Positions 28,263 to 37,156 of a DNA stretch of 58,084 nucleotides are shown piece by piece. The DNA lies in assembly GCA_021778635.1 (NCBI GenBank), contig JAJYCD010000010.1:1-58084 (forward strand), in the 5' to 3' direction. A program made the translations under genes and the position numbers. Numbering within the stretch: position 1 is the stretch's first letter; the number at the start of each line of letters is the position of its first letter. Source of the stretch: Actinomycetes bacterium. Lineage in GTDB: Bacteria > Actinomycetota > Actinomycetes > Actinomycetales > Cellulomonadaceae. A model generated the notes under the pieces. The model was not told the DNA's origin. It was given only the letters and a program-made list of their open reading frames with translations, and made no database searches.

Positions 28263-30461
28263 TCAGCCGACCCCCAGCACGAACGGGTGGACAGCGCTTG
28301 CCCCCGCCAACCGCAGGAGACGAGCGGCGACCGTCAGCGTCCAGCCGGAATCGATCCTGTCGTCGACGAGCAGGACGGCGCGTCCGGGCAGACCGGCCGC
28401 CGCGGGTTCCCCGAGGGCGAGCTCGAGCCGGCGGCTGATGCCGGCCAGCCGCTGCGCCGAGTTGACGTCGTGGCGTCCCGCCTCGCCTCCGCGCACCGGG
28501 CGGACGGTACCGACCACGGGGATCTCGAGCTGTCGGGCGACTCCCTCGGCGAGGTGCCGGACCAGACCCGGACGCGACTGGGACTCGACGTACACGACAC
28601 CGGCCGGTGCCGGTTCCCTCGACCACGCGCCGAGGACGTCGAGGACCGGCTGGCGCAGCGCGACGGGGAGTCCGTCGTCGGGCGCGCCGTGCGACGCCGA
28701 GCCGAAGAGATCACGCAGGAGCCCGCCCCAGCCGAGAGCGTCGAGCCTGGCCACCGCCCGCCCGGTCGCGGCGCGCTCGTCGACCGCGATCCTGCCGCTC
28801 AGGGGGATGCCCAGGCGATCCATGCCGCTCGGCCACTGACGGCGCGGCTCGACCTCGACGCCCGGCACGGCGAGCCGCTCGCGCGCCGCGGCGACCTCCG
28901 CGTCATCCGGTCGTGAGTCGGCGGTGACGTCGCCGCACGTGTCGCAGCGACCGCACCGCCAGCCGGGCGTGAGCTCGGGGTCGTCGAGAGCGGCGCGAAG
29001 GTAGGCCATCCGGCACGAGTCCAGACCGACGTAGTCGATCATCGCCCGCTGCTCGGACTGTCGCGTCGCCGCCACCCGCTCGTACCGCGCGGCGTCGTAG
29101 TCCCACGGGTGCCCGGTCGACTCCCAGCCTCCCCGGACGCGGCGGACGGCACCGTCGACGTCGAGGACCTTGAGCATGAGCTCGAGCCGGTTCCGCCGGA
29201 GGTCGATCCGTGTCTCGAGAGCCGCGGTCGACAGCATCCCGGCCTCCGCGAGCACGTCGAGCGTGCGCCGGACCTCGACCTCCGGCGGGAACGAGAGCGA
29301 CGTGAAGTAGTCCCAGATCGCTCGATCCTCCCGTCCCGGCAGCAGGGCGACCTCGGCCCTCGCGGTGGCGCGGCCCGCGCGACCGACCTGCTGGTAGTAC
29401 GCGATCGGCGATGCGGGTGCACCGAGATGCACGACGAACGCGAGGTCTCCCTTGTCGAACCCCATGCCGAGCGCCGAGGTCGCGACGAGCGCCTTGACCC
29501 GGTTGGCCAGCAGGTCCTGCTCGGACCGCTCGCGCTCCGCGGTGTCTGTCTGACCTGTGTAGGCGCGCACCTCGAGCCCGACACCGCGGAGGTGCTCGGT
29601 GACCTGCTGCGCCGCGGCGACGGTCAGGCAGTAGACGATCCCCGAGCCGTCGATCCGGGGGAGCCGGTGAGCGAGCCACGCGAGCTGGGACGCGGCGTCC
29701 GGCAAGCGGTGCACGGACAGGTGCAGGCTCTCGCGGTCGAGCCCGCCTCGCAGGACGAGAACGTCGCCCGGGGCCTCCGGGGCGGTCTGCACCCTCGTAC
29801 CGGCCAGCTGCTCGGCCACGTCCGCGGTGACCCTCGCATTGGCGGTCGCGGTGGTCGCGAGGACGGGGATCCCGGGTGGGAGATCGTCCAGCAGGGTGCG
29901 GATCCGTCGGTAGTCGGGCCGGAAGTCGTGCCCCCAGTCGGAGATGCAGTGCGCCTCGTCGACGACGACGAGACCGGCATCGGCGGCGAGCCGTGGAAGG
30001 ACCTCGTCGCGGAAGCCGGGGTTGTTCAACCGCTCCGGTGACACGAGCAGCACGTCGACGAGTCCGTCGGCGATCCGGTCGTGGACGTCAGCCCACTCGG
30101 TCACGTTCGCGGAGTTGATCGTCTCCGCCCGGATGCCGGCACGCTGCGCGGACTCGACCTGGTTGCGCATCAGCGCGAGCAGGGGCGAGACGATCACCGT
30201 CGGCCCGGCGCCACGCGCCCGCAGCAGCGAGGTGGCGACGAAGTAGACCGCGGACTTGCCCCAGCCGGTCCGCTGCACGACGAGCGCGCGGCGCCGGTCC
30301 GCAACCAGGGCGTGGATCGCGGTCCACTGGTCCTCACGCAGGATGGCGTCGGCGCGCCCGACCAGCGCCACCAGCGCCGCCTGGGCCTCCTGACGCATCG
30401 CCACCGCGTCGTTCGCGGTCGCTGCCCCGTGCACCGTCGTCGTCTGCGCCCGGGGAGTCAT
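28263..30461 (-). CDS. recQ: RecQ-type DNA helicase with C-terminal phosphoribosyltransferase-like domain
   Basis: Superfamily 2 DNA helicase, about 732 residues. Walker A is TGWGKS at about 65-70 (tryptophan where many RecQs have glycine), DEAH at about 168-171, then ATTATA, and motif VI QQVGRAGR near 360. A zinc site C482, C502, C505, C508 follows, as in RecQ. The last ~200 residues are not the usual HRDC domain: they end with LLVDDRIDSGWTLTVAARLL, the PRPP-loop signature of type I phosphoribosyltransferases (ComF-like). The ATG lies 6 nt after a TACCAT -10 on its strand (complement of 30468-30473). It sits antisense between hisD and hisC; role inferred as DNA repair. Confidence 0.9.
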   Translation of the reverse strand: MTPRAQTTTVHGAATANDAVAMRQEAQAALVALVGRADAILREDQWTAIHALVADRRRALVVQRTGWGKSAVYFVATSLLRARGAGPTVIVSPLLALMRNQVESAQRAGIRAETINSANVTEWADVHDRIADGLVDVLLVSPERLNNPGFRDEVLPRLAADAGLVVVDEAHCISDWGHDFRPDYRRIRTLLDDLPPGIPVLATTATANARVTADVAEQLAGTRVQTAPEAPGDVLVLRGGLDRESLHLSVHRLPDAASQLAWLAHRLPRIDGSGIVYCLTVAAAQQVTEHLRGVGLEVRAYTGQTDTAERERSEQDLLANRVKALVATSALGMGFDKGDLAFVVHLGAPASPIAYYQQVGRAGRATARAEVALLPGREDRAIWDYFTSLSFPPEVEVRRTLDVLAEAGMLSTAALETRIDLRRNRLELMLKVLDVDGAVRRVRGGWESTGHPWDYDAARYERVAATRQSEQRAMIDYVGLDSCRMAYLRAALDDPELTPGWRCGRCDTCGDVTADSRPDDAEVAAARERLAVPGVEVEPRRQWPSGMDRLGIPLSGRIAVDERAATGRAVARLDALGWGGLLRDLFGSASHGAPDDGLPVALRQPVLDVLGAWSREPAPAGVVYVESQSRPGLVRHLAEGVARQLEIPVVGTVRPVRGGEAGRHDVNSAQRLAGISRRLELALGEPAAAGLPGRAVLLVDDRIDSGWTLTVAARLLRLAGASAVHPFVLGVG

Positions 30462-30467
30462 GGCGCG

Positions 30468-30473
30468 ATGGTA
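30468..30473 (-). promoter_or_regulatory. -10 box of a leaderless recQ promoter
   Basis: On the minus strand TACCAT ends 6 nt before the recQ ATG. It lies back to back with the hisC promoter in a 69-bp divergent region. Confidence 0.55.
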
Positions 30474-30495
30474 GGCACGTCCCACCCACACGCGG

Positions 30496-30523
30496 TCGAC
30501 GGTCCGTGCCCAGAACCTAGAAT
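30496..30523 (+). promoter_or_regulatory. hisC promoter, leaderless
   Basis: TCGACG (30496-30501, one mismatch to TTGACG) and TAGAAT (30518-30523) are 16 bp apart, and the -10 ends 7 nt before the hisC GTG. This is one of the better-formed promoters in the window and would drive hisC-hisB-unknown gene. Confidence 0.7.
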
Positions 30524-30530
30524 CAGCCGC

Positions 30531-31625
30531 GTGACCCTTCCTCTTCGTCCCGAGCTCGCGGGCCTCGAACCGTACGGCGCCCCGCAGCTCGACGTCCCGG
30601 TCCTCCTCAACGTCAACGAGAACCCGTATCCGCCGTCCGATGCCGTGGTGGCTCGGATCGCCGCGGACGTCGCGCAGGCGGCGCACGGGCTGAACCGCTA
30701 CCCGGACCGGGACTTCCTCGGGCTGCGGCAGGACCTCGCGGCCTACCTCGGACGCGAGTCCGGCGTGGCGCTCTCCGCGGACCAGGTCTGGGCCGCGAAC
30801 GGCTCGAACGAGATCATGCTGCACGTCCTGCAGGCGTTCGGCGGCCCCGGGCGCACGGCACTGTCCTTCGCCCCGACCTACTCGATGTACCCCGAGTACG
30901 CGCGCGACACGGCGACCACCTGGGTGGCGGGTCGACGCGCCGACGACTTCAGCCTCGACGCGGCCGCGGCCACGGAGTGGATCGCGCGTCACCACCCGAG
31001 CGTGATCCTCCTGGCCAGCCCGAACAACCCGACGGGCACGGCACTCCCGCTCGCCGACGTCGAGGTCGTGCTCGCCGCGGCGGACGCCGTCGTGGGCGGC
31101 TGCGTGGTCGTCGTCGACGAGGCCTACGGAGAGTTCCGCCGAGCAGGCACGCCGTCGGCGCTCGAGCTGCTCGCGGCGCACCCGAACCTTGCGGTCAGCC
31201 GGACGATGTCCAAGGCGTTCGGGCTCGCGGGCGCTCGTGTCGGCTACCTCGCGGCCGCTCCGGCCCTGGTCGACGCGCTCCGCGTCGTGCGCCTCCCGTA
31301 CCACCTGTCGGGTGTCACGCAGGCGGTCGCGCGCGCCGCGCTGTCGTTCGCGGACGAGCTGATGGCTCAGGTCGGCTCCCTCCGGGACGGCCGGGACGCG
31401 TGCGTGACGTGGCTGCGTGAACGCGGCCTCACCGTGGCGGACTCGGACGCGAACTTCGTGCTGTTCGGGCTGTTCGACGACCGGCACGCGATCTGGCAGG
31501 GTCTGCTGGAGCGCGGCGTCCTGATCCGTGAGGTCGGGCCCGAGGGCTGGCTGCGGGTGTCGATCGGCACCCCGGCGGAGATGGCGTCGTTCCGCGACGC
31601 CCTGGTGGAGGTGGCAGGACTGTGA
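30531..31625 (+). CDS. hisC: histidinol-phosphate aminotransferase HisC
   Basis: PLP-dependent class I/II aminotransferase that converts imidazole-acetol phosphate to histidinol phosphate. The 364-residue product has [12 protein letters not shown], the [14 protein letters not shown] cofactor-phosphate region, [18 protein letters not shown] and the PLP-lysine motif [14 protein letters not shown] (K228). GTG 30531 is chosen for its leaderless promoter and match to the family N-terminus. The stop overlaps the hisB GTG by 4 bp (GTGA). Confidence 0.95.
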   Translation: MTLPLRPELAGLEPYGAPQLDVPVLLNVNENPYPPSDAVVARIAADVAQAAHGLNRYPDRDFLGLRQDLAAYLGRESGVALSADQVWAANGSNEIMLHVLQAFGGPGRTALSFAPTYSMYPEYARDTATTWVAGRRADDFSLDAAAATEWIARHHPSVILLASPNNPTGTALPLADVEVVLAAADAVVGGCVVVVDEAYGEFRRAGTPSALELLAAHPNLAVSRTMSKAFGLAGARVGYLAAAPALVDALRVVRLPYHLSGVTQAVARAALSFADELMAQVGSLRDGRDACVTWLRERGLTVADSDANFVLFGLFDDRHAIWQGLLERGVLIREVGPEGWLRVSIGTPAEMASFRDALVEVAGL

Positions 31626-32242
31626 GTGCAGCGACGGCGGGGACCGGACGGGTCGGACGGGTCGAGCGGACGACGTCCGAGTCGAGCGTGCTCGTCGAGC
31701 TCGACCTGGACGGCACCGGACGCACCGACATCGCGACGACGGTGCCGTTCTACGACCACATGCTCACGGCGCTGGGCAAGCACTCCCTCATCGACCTCAC
31801 GGTGCGCGCCACCGGTGACACGCACATCGACGTGCACCACACCGTGGAGGACGTCGCGATCTCGATCGGTGCGGCGCTCCGGCAGGCGCTCGGCGACAAG
31901 GCCGGCATCTCGCGCTTCGGCGACGCCCTGGTGCCGCTCGACGAGGCGCTCGCCCAGGCCGTCGTCGACGTCTCGGGACGTCCGTACCTCGTGCACTCCG
32001 GGGAGCCGGCCGGCCAGGAGTACCACCTGATCGGCGGTCACTTCACCGGTTCGCTGACCCGCCACGTCTTCGAGTCGATCGCCCACCACGCCGGCATCTG
32101 CCTCCACGTGCGGGTGCTCGCGGGTCGCGATCCGCACCACGTCGTGGAGGCCCAGTTCAAGGCGGTCGCCCGCGCCCTGCGGTTCGCGGTGCAGCCGGAT
32201 CCCCGCGTGACGGGCGTCCCGAGCACGAAGGGAACGCTGTGA
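31622..32242 (+). CDS. hisB: imidazoleglycerol-phosphate dehydratase HisB
   Basis: Manganese enzyme that dehydrates imidazoleglycerol phosphate to imidazole-acetol phosphate. The 206-residue monofunctional form shows the metal-ligand motifs [27 protein letters not shown] and the second set [14 protein letters not shown] and [12 protein letters not shown]. There is no fused phosphatase domain, as expected outside enterobacteria. The GTG overlaps hisC and the stop overlaps the next GTG, so hisC-hisB-orf are one translationally coupled unit. Confidence 0.96.
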   Translation: MSAATAGTGRVGRVERTTSESSVLVELDLDGTGRTDIATTVPFYDHMLTALGKHSLIDLTVRATGDTHIDVHHTVEDVAISIGAALRQALGDKAGISRFGDALVPLDEALAQAVVDVSGRPYLVHSGEPAGQEYHLIGGHFTGSLTRHVFESIAHHAGICLHVRVLAGRDPHHVVEAQFKAVARALRFAVQPDPRVTGVPSTKGTL

Positions 32243-32829
32243 CCTACCTCGAGCCCGACGGTGGCACCCGGCCCGAGGGCGACCTGCCGCACGACCTCTC
32301 CGTCCCCGACGACCTCTCGTCCCTCGAGGAGGCGTCCGACGACCGGCCGCCTCTCGACGAGGTGCCCGACGACCTCTCGTCCCTCGAGGAGGAGGTCACG
32401 CTCGCGCTCGTGCTGACGCAGGTCGCGTCGGCCGAGGCGCTCGCCGCCGCGGGTGCTCTTCACGGCCTCGCGATCGACGCGGTCGACTCCCCGGTCGGAG
32501 CGATCGCCGTCTGCCGGGACCGAGGCGGCTCCGGGCCGGCGACCGTCGCGTCGAGCCTCTCGGCCACCGTGAAGGGGGTGCCCGTCGTCCTGCTCCTGCG
32601 GCGCGGCGGACAGGTCACGGCCCAACGGTGGTTGAACGGTGAGCCGGGGGACGACCTGCCCGCCGGCCTGGTGCTGTCGGACGCACCGGCGATCATCGAG
32701 GACCTCGTGCTCGGGACGACCACCGTGGCGGACCTCTCGGGGACCGTCACGAGCGTCGGTGTGTCGCGGTGGAAGGCCATGCGCATGCTGGCGGCGCAGG
32801 CGCGGTCGGCGCGCCGCAAGACGGAGTGA
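32239..32829 (+). CDS. unknown protein in the his cluster
   Basis: A 196-residue soluble protein with no family I can name. Residues 1-55 are acidic and contain two copies of PDDLSSLEE encoded by an exact 28-bp direct repeat. The rest (about 56-190) looks folded: [38 protein letters not shown] and a basic end [19 protein letters not shown]. The GTG overlaps the hisB stop by 4 bp. I recall unnamed genes between hisB and hisH in related actinobacteria, so a role tied to histidine synthesis or its regulation is possible but unproven. Confidence 0.8.
   Translation: MTYLEPDGGTRPEGDLPHDLSVPDDLSSLEEASDDRPPLDEVPDDLSSLEEEVTLALVLTQVASAEALAAAGALHGLAIDAVDSPVGAIAVCRDRGGSGPATVASSLSATVKGVPVVLLLRRGGQVTAQRWLNGEPGDDLPAGLVLSDAPAIIEDLVLGTTTVADLSGTVTSVGVSRWKAMRMLAAQARSARRKTE
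32305..32392. repeat. exact 28-bp direct repeat in the unknown his-cluster gene
   Basis: Positions 32305-32332 and 32365-32392 are identical over 28 bp and start 60 bp apart. Each copy encodes PDDLSSLEE. Exact identity at DNA level, including third codon positions, points to a recent duplication. Confidence 0.92.
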
Positions 32830-32913
32830 CGACGACTCCCGTGGTGCTCGGCGCGCCGGTCGGCCGGTCGACCGGACCGGCAGGGCGCCGACGTCCTTGC
32901 CCGGACCGACCGG

Positions 32914-32919
32914 TAGCCT
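32914..32919 (+). promoter_or_regulatory. -10 box of a leaderless hisH promoter
   Basis: TAGCCT ends 7 nt before the hisH GTG, giving hisH-priA-sseB its own start inside the his region. Confidence 0.6.
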
Positions 32920-32926
32920 GGGGACC

Positions 32927-33565
32927 GTGAGCACCTCGCCGACCGTCGTCGTGCTGGACTACGGGTTCGGCAACGTCCGCTCGGCGGTCCGTGCACTCGA
33001 ACGGGTCGGCGCCCGGGTCGAGCTCACGGCGGAGGCACGCGCAGCCGCGGAGGCCGACGGCCTCGTGGTCCCCGGTGTCGGTGCGTTCGCGGCTGTGATG
33101 GCCGGGCTGCAGGCGGTCCGCGGCGGCGAGATCATCGGTCGGCGACTTGCGGGCGGTCGGGCCGTTCTGGGGATCTGCGTCGGGATGCAGGTCATGTTCG
33201 AGGCGGGTGACGAGCACGGGACCCGCACCGACGGTCTGGGGGAGTGGCCCGGTCTCGTCGACAGGCTCGAGGCGGACGTCGTGCCCCACATGGGCTGGGC
33301 GACCGTCGAGCCGGCCGCCGGTTCTCGCCTGTTCGCCGGGGTCGAGGACGAGCGCTTCTACTTCGTGCACTCCTACGCCGCACGGTCCTTCGCGCCCCTC
33401 GGAGACGCGAGGTTCGCCCCGCCGCTGGTGACGTGGGCCGAGCACGGCGACCGGTTCGTGGCGGCCGTCGAGAACGGACCGCTCTGCGCGACCCAGTTCC
33501 ACCCCGAGAAGTCCGGCGACGCCGGTGCGCAGCTGCTGACCAACTGGGTCGAGTCGCTGCGCTGA
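32927..33565 (+). CDS. hisH: imidazole glycerol phosphate synthase glutaminase subunit HisH
   Basis: Class I glutamine amidotransferase that feeds ammonia to HisF. The 212-residue product has [15 protein letters not shown], the oxyanion strand PGVGAF, the nucleophile motif [11 protein letters not shown] (C84) and the QFHPEKSG motif supplying H192 and E194. GTG 32927 follows a TAGCCT -10. hisF is not in this window after priA, so the partner lies elsewhere. A 76-bp gap leads to priA, which has its own GAGAGG ribosome site. Confidence 0.95.
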   Translation: MSTSPTVVVLDYGFGNVRSAVRALERVGARVELTAEARAAAEADGLVVPGVGAFAAVMAGLQAVRGGEIIGRRLAGGRAVLGICVGMQVMFEAGDEHGTRTDGLGEWPGLVDRLEADVVPHMGWATVEPAAGSRLFAGVEDERFYFVHSYAARSFAPLGDARFAPPLVTWAEHGDRFVAAVENGPLCATQFHPEKSGDAGAQLLTNWVESLR

Positions 33566-33641
33566 CAACCGCGCGGGCGTGCCTCGGCACCGGGCCGCGT
33601 CCGAGAGCCCGCTGACGGGCGCCAACCCCGAGAGGACCCCG

Positions 33642-34382
33642 ATGACCGATCGCCTGGAGCTGCTGCCCGCTGTCGACGTCGCCGACGGCCGAGCCGTCCG
33701 GCTCGTCCAGGGCGAGGCAGGTTCGGAGACCTCCTACGGCGACCCGCTCTCGGCGGCTCTCGACTGGCAGCGTGGCGGTGCGGAGTGGATCCACCTGGTG
33801 GACCTCGACGCGGCGTTCGGTCGCGGCAGCAACGCGCCGCTGCTCGCCGAGGTCGCCCAGGAGCTCGGTCGTCTCGGGGTGAAGGTCGAGCTGTCCGGTG
33901 GTGTGCGCGACGACGCCTCTCTCGAGCGGGCGCTCGCCACCGGAGCGCGGCGTGTCAACCTGGGGACCGCCGCGCTCGAGGACCCGACGTGGACCGCGAA
34001 GGTGATCGCGAGCCACGGTGACGCGGTGGCCGTCGGTCTCGATGTGCGCGGGACGACCCTGGCAGCGCGGGGGTGGACCCAGGAGGGCGGTGACCTCTGG
34101 GAGGTGCTGGCGCGCCTCGACGACGCCGGTTGTGCGCGGTACGTGGTCACGGACGTCACCAAGGACGGCACCCTGCGAGGGCCCAACCTCCAGCTCCTGC
34201 GGGCCGTGTGCGATCGGACGAACGCCCCGGTGGTCGCCTCCGGTGGCATCTCGAGCCTGGACGATCTCGTCGTCCTCCGTACCCTTGTCCCGCTCGGCGT
34301 CGAGGGTGCGATCGTCGGCAAGGCGCTCTACGCCGGGGCGTTCACCCTTCCCCAGGCGCTGGACGTCGCCGGGCGCCCGTGA
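33642..34382 (+). CDS. priA: bifunctional HisA/TrpF isomerase PriA
   Basis: (beta/alpha)8 barrel that isomerises ProFAR (histidine) and, in actinobacteria, also phosphoribosylanthranilate (tryptophan). The 246-residue product has [15 protein letters not shown] with D12, [14 protein letters not shown] and TDVTKDGT with D175, the two catalytic acids. Dual function is inferred from the actinobacterial context; whether a separate trpF exists cannot be seen here. The stop overlaps the GTG of the SseB-like gene (GTGA). Confidence 0.92.
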   Translation: MTDRLELLPAVDVADGRAVRLVQGEAGSETSYGDPLSAALDWQRGGAEWIHLVDLDAAFGRGSNAPLLAEVAQELGRLGVKVELSGGVRDDASLERALATGARRVNLGTAALEDPTWTAKVIASHGDAVAVGLDVRGTTLAARGWTQEGGDLWEVLARLDDAGCARYVVTDVTKDGTLRGPNLQLLRAVCDRTNAPVVASGGISSLDDLVVLRTLVPLGVEGAIVGKALYAGAFTLPQALDVAGRP

Positions 34383-35113
34383 CCGGCATCCCCGTGACAG
34401 GACGCGCCCTTCCACCGACCTCGGCGTTCGCCGGCGACGACGGCCGGGCCGACCCGACGCTCACCGCTGCCCTGGCAGGGCTCGCCGATGGCACCCGAGG
34501 GTTGGTCGACGTCGTGAGCGCGCTGGTCGGTGCACGCGTGCTGGTACCGGTCCTCGCGCACACCGAGGAGGCGGCGGACGGTGAGTGCACGCATGCCGGG
34601 GACTCGCACGCGTCCGCCGGGATCGCGGCGATCCTCACGCCGGACGGTCGAACCGGTCTCCCGGTGTTCTCGAGCATCGGCACGATGGCGGAGTGGCGCA
34701 GCGACGCCCGGCCTGTCCCCGCCGAGACGGCCCGAGCGGCGCTGTCCGCGGTCGAGGAGGGTTGGGAGGTGATGGTGCTCGACCCGGCCGGCCCGGTGCC
34801 GACACTGATCCCCCGTCCAGCGGTCCGGGCGCTCGCCCAGCAGCGGGAGTGGATCCCGGCCGTCGTCGACGGCGTCGTCGATCCGAGGGTCCGCCAGGCC
34901 GTCGCTGGTGCGCTCGAGACGATCGGCGAGATCGTGGCGGCGCAGGTCACTGCGGGAGGACGCGCGGAGGTGGCGATCATCCTGACGATCCGTGCGGGGC
35001 TGCGTCAGGCCGAGCTCGATCTCGTCCTGGAGCGGGTCGGTGCCGCTCTCGCAGCCCAGGACGTCGTGTCCGAGCGTGTCGACTCGCTCGAGCTGCGCGT
35101 GCGCTCCGCCTGA
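34379..35113 (+). CDS. SseB-family protein
   Basis: A 244-residue protein whose N-terminal half matches the SseB N-terminal domain: [25 protein letters not shown], a glycine-containing acidic loop, then [14 protein letters not shown]. The C-terminal part ([20 protein letters not shown]) resembles the SseB C-terminal domain. Function in actinobacteria is unknown; a position directly after priA is common. The GTG at 34379 overlaps the priA stop. It converges with the GerW-like gene 25 bp later. Confidence 0.8.
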   Translation: MTGIPVTGRALPPTSAFAGDDGRADPTLTAALAGLADGTRGLVDVVSALVGARVLVPVLAHTEEAADGECTHAGDSHASAGIAAILTPDGRTGLPVFSSIGTMAEWRSDARPVPAETARAALSAVEEGWEVMVLDPAGPVPTLIPRPAVRALAQQREWIPAVVDGVVDPRVRQAVAGALETIGEIVAAQVTAGGRAEVAIILTIRAGLRQAELDLVLERVGAALAAQDVVSERVDSLELRVRSA

Positions 35114-35138
35114 CCGGTCGGACCGCCGCCAGGCCCGC

Positions 35139-35549
35139 TCAGCGGTGCCGCGGGTGGCGACGGCGCAGGCTGCGGATCGTGAGGAGCGCCATCAGCGAGA
35201 CACCGAGAAGTGCCCCGGTGGCCTGGCCGCCGAGGACGATCCGGTTCACGTCCACCGCCGGTCTCCAGTGGACCCCCGAGGCGTCGATCACGTAGACGCC
35301 GATCGGTCGGACCCGCACCCCGAACCCGCCGCCGCTCCCGTAGCCGCCGTTCTCGGTGCCGGGTGGTGCGTCGTCGGGGACCGACGCGCCGCCGCCGCTC
35401 CCGCTGCCCGAACCGCCCAGGATCTTCGCGACCGGGATCACCGTGCGACCGTCCCGCTCGTACGCCTCTCCGAACGCGCGTCGGACGTGCAGCGCATCGC
35501 TCGCCGACCCGATCACGGCGGCGAGGTCGAGCTCCGGGTGCTTCGCCAT
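35139..35549 (-). CDS. GerW/YtfJ-family protein
   Basis: A 136-residue protein of the sporulation protein YtfJ (GerW) family, which is also widespread in non-sporulating actinobacteria. It has a folded N-terminal part (IGSASDALHVRRAFGEAYE, GRTVIPVAKIL), a long Gly/Ser-rich loop and the conserved VRVRPIGVYVIDASGVHWRP, then a C-terminal hydrophobic segment ending in an arginine/histidine cluster. The start at 35549 is chosen because GGAGG lies about 6 nt before that ATG on its strand. Function here is unknown. Confidence 0.85.
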   Translation of the reverse strand: MAKHPELDLAAVIGSASDALHVRRAFGEAYERDGRTVIPVAKILGGSGSGSGGGASVPDDAPPGTENGGYGSGGGFGVRVRPIGVYVIDASGVHWRPAVDVNRIVLGGQATGALLGVSLMALLTIRSLRRRHPRHR

Positions 35550-35640
35550 GATGCCCTCCTTCAGCGGTTCGCCCGCGGCGTGCGCCCCGGTCGGACCCAC
35601 TGTGCCACGAGGGCACCGTCCCGCCGGGCGGTCGGTCCCG

Positions 35641-36408
35641 TCACGAGCAGGCCGGGACCGGCGTGAAGGCGCTGGCGTCGGCGAGCATCGTCCGCACCGT
35701 GCTCACCGGCACCAGGAAGCTCTCGCCTGCGGAGTCCTTCGCGTAGACCACGCCGATCACGCGGCCCTGCGCGTCGAGAGCTGCGGAGCCGGAGCTGCCG
35801 GGCTCGACCGGCGCGTCGGTGACCAGGACCTCACCGAGGCTCTGATGGAGCGGATCGGTCGTGCGTCCGGTCACCCGCCCGCTCGTCACCGTCAGGCGTC
35901 CACCGAGCGGGTAGCCGACCACGGTCACCGGGTCGCCCACCGTCGGGTCGCGGTCCGCGAGCTCGGGGGCGGCCGGCAGCCGTTCCGCCGTACGGACCAC
36001 GGCGAGGTCCGCGAGAGAGGCGGTGCTCGCGGCGGTGACCGCGACGTCGCGGCCGTCGTAGGTGCTGAGCTGGAGGTGGGCCGAGTCGGCGACGACGTGC
36101 CGGTTGGTGATGAGGGTGGTGGCGTCGATCGCGAAGCCGGAACCGGTCGACAACGAGGAGCAACCGATGTTCCGGATACGCACGGTCATCCGCTGCGCCT
36201 GGTCGAACCCGTCGGGCGAGAGGTTCCCGGTCGCGGTGGGAGCCGGTTCGGGTCGAGCGGTGCCCGTGATGTCGGCGGGAACCGGCGTGGGCAGGTCGGG
36301 GACGACCCCGCAACCCGCGAGGGACACCGAGGTCGCGAGCAGGGTCACGACGAGCAGCCGGAGGGCGGGTGTCGTGCGGAGTCGTGCCGGTGTGCCGCTC
36401 CGTCTCAT
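35641..36408 (-). CDS. secreted trypsin-like serine protease lipoprotein
   Basis: A 255-residue S1-fold protease. Residues 1-33 form a lipoprotein signal peptide with lipobox LAGC (C33), so it should be anchored outside the membrane after LspA processing. The catalytic triad is visible: TNRHVVAD (H104), SLADLAVV (D134) and EPGSSGSA (S206). Cysteines at 83 and 254 could pair in a disulfide. A 30-residue proline/threonine-rich linker joins anchor and protease. The ATG overlaps the stop of the upstream coiled-coil gene (ATGA), so the two form an operon. The substrate is unknown. Confidence 0.85.
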   Translation of the reverse strand: MRRSGTPARLRTTPALRLLVVTLLATSVSLAGCGVVPDLPTPVPADITGTARPEPAPTATGNLSPDGFDQAQRMTVRIRNIGCSSLSTGSGFAIDATTLITNRHVVADSAHLQLSTYDGRDVAVTAASTASLADLAVVRTAERLPAAPELADRDPTVGDPVTVVGYPLGGRLTVTSGRVTGRTTDPLHQSLGEVLVTDAPVEPGSSGSAALDAQGRVIGVVYAKDSAGESFLVPVSTVRTMLADASAFTPVPACS

Positions 36409-37052
36409 CTCGAGAGCTCGGTCTGGAGCGACGTGTTGGCGTCCTGAGCGGACCGGCACAACGCGTCGACGTCGGACGAGTACCGCGCGAGGTCCGTGCT
36501 GCTGTAGCTCGCGGCGTCGCGCAGATACCCGATCAGGGTCTGCTGGGCGGTCACGCACCGGTCGAGCGCCGACGCCACGGTGGCGGCCGCCGCCCCGATC
36601 CTCTTCTGGTAGTCGGTGAGCTGCTGCTGGGTCGCGACCTCGTCGCCGATCTGCGCCTTCTCGTTCGCCAGCTCGGTGATCCTGGTGGTGGCCGTCGCGA
36701 GCTGCTCCCGCACGGCCGTCAGCTCGTTGGTCGCGCCGTCGAGATCCTGCTTCGTGCTCGCGAGCTCGTCCGCCTTGCGCTCGGCGAGCGTGCGCCATGC
36801 CACGCTCGCGTGCTCGTGCGCGCGGGTCGCGACGACGAGGTAGCCCGACAGCCCGAGCAGAACCACGACGGCGGCTGCCAGCGCCACGACGATCCGGGGC
36901 CGCCGGCGACGGTGCGAGGGCATCTCCGGAACCGCGTCCGTCGAACCGGCGAGAAGCAGCTCCGGCACGACGGGCAGGGCAGTCGTCGGAACCAGGTCCG
37001 CGTCGCTGCGGGCACGCTCGCGCCCGTCGTCGGCAGGAGGCTCGAGGCTCAC
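36405..37052 (-). CDS. membrane-anchored coiled-coil protein
   Basis: A 215-residue protein of no family I recognise. A 50-residue charged cytoplasmic start is followed by one membrane helix (about 54-75) and a long outside coiled coil (about 82-150, ERKADELASTKQDLDGATNE and onward), ending in a helical region with two cysteines (DRCVTA, ALCRSA). The GTG has TATCCT (complement of 37059-37064) 6 nt upstream, so transcription is probably leaderless. Its stop overlaps the protease start. It may scaffold or regulate the protease; that is inference from the overlap only. Confidence 0.75.
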   Translation of the reverse strand: MSLEPPADDGRERARSDADLVPTTALPVVPELLLAGSTDAVPEMPSHRRRRPRIVVALAAAVVVLLGLSGYLVVATRAHEHASVAWRTLAERKADELASTKQDLDGATNELTAVREQLATATTRITELANEKAQIGDEVATQQQLTDYQKRIGAAAATVASALDRCVTAQQTLIGYLRDAASYSSTDLARYSSDVDALCRSAQDANTSLQTELSR

Positions 37053-37058
37053 GCGGCC

Positions 37059-37064
37059 AGGATA
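37059..37064 (-). promoter_or_regulatory. -10 box of a leaderless promoter for the coiled-coil/protease pair
   Basis: On the minus strand TATCCT ends 6 nt before the GTG at 37052, the same geometry as the other leaderless promoters in the window. Confidence 0.55.
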
Positions 37065-37156
37065 CGGACGCGAGGCCGCGGGTCGTCGACCGGCGCGAGG
37101 TCGGGCACCGGGATATTCGCGTGCCCGCGGCGCCGACCTCGCGCGACGATGTGCCG

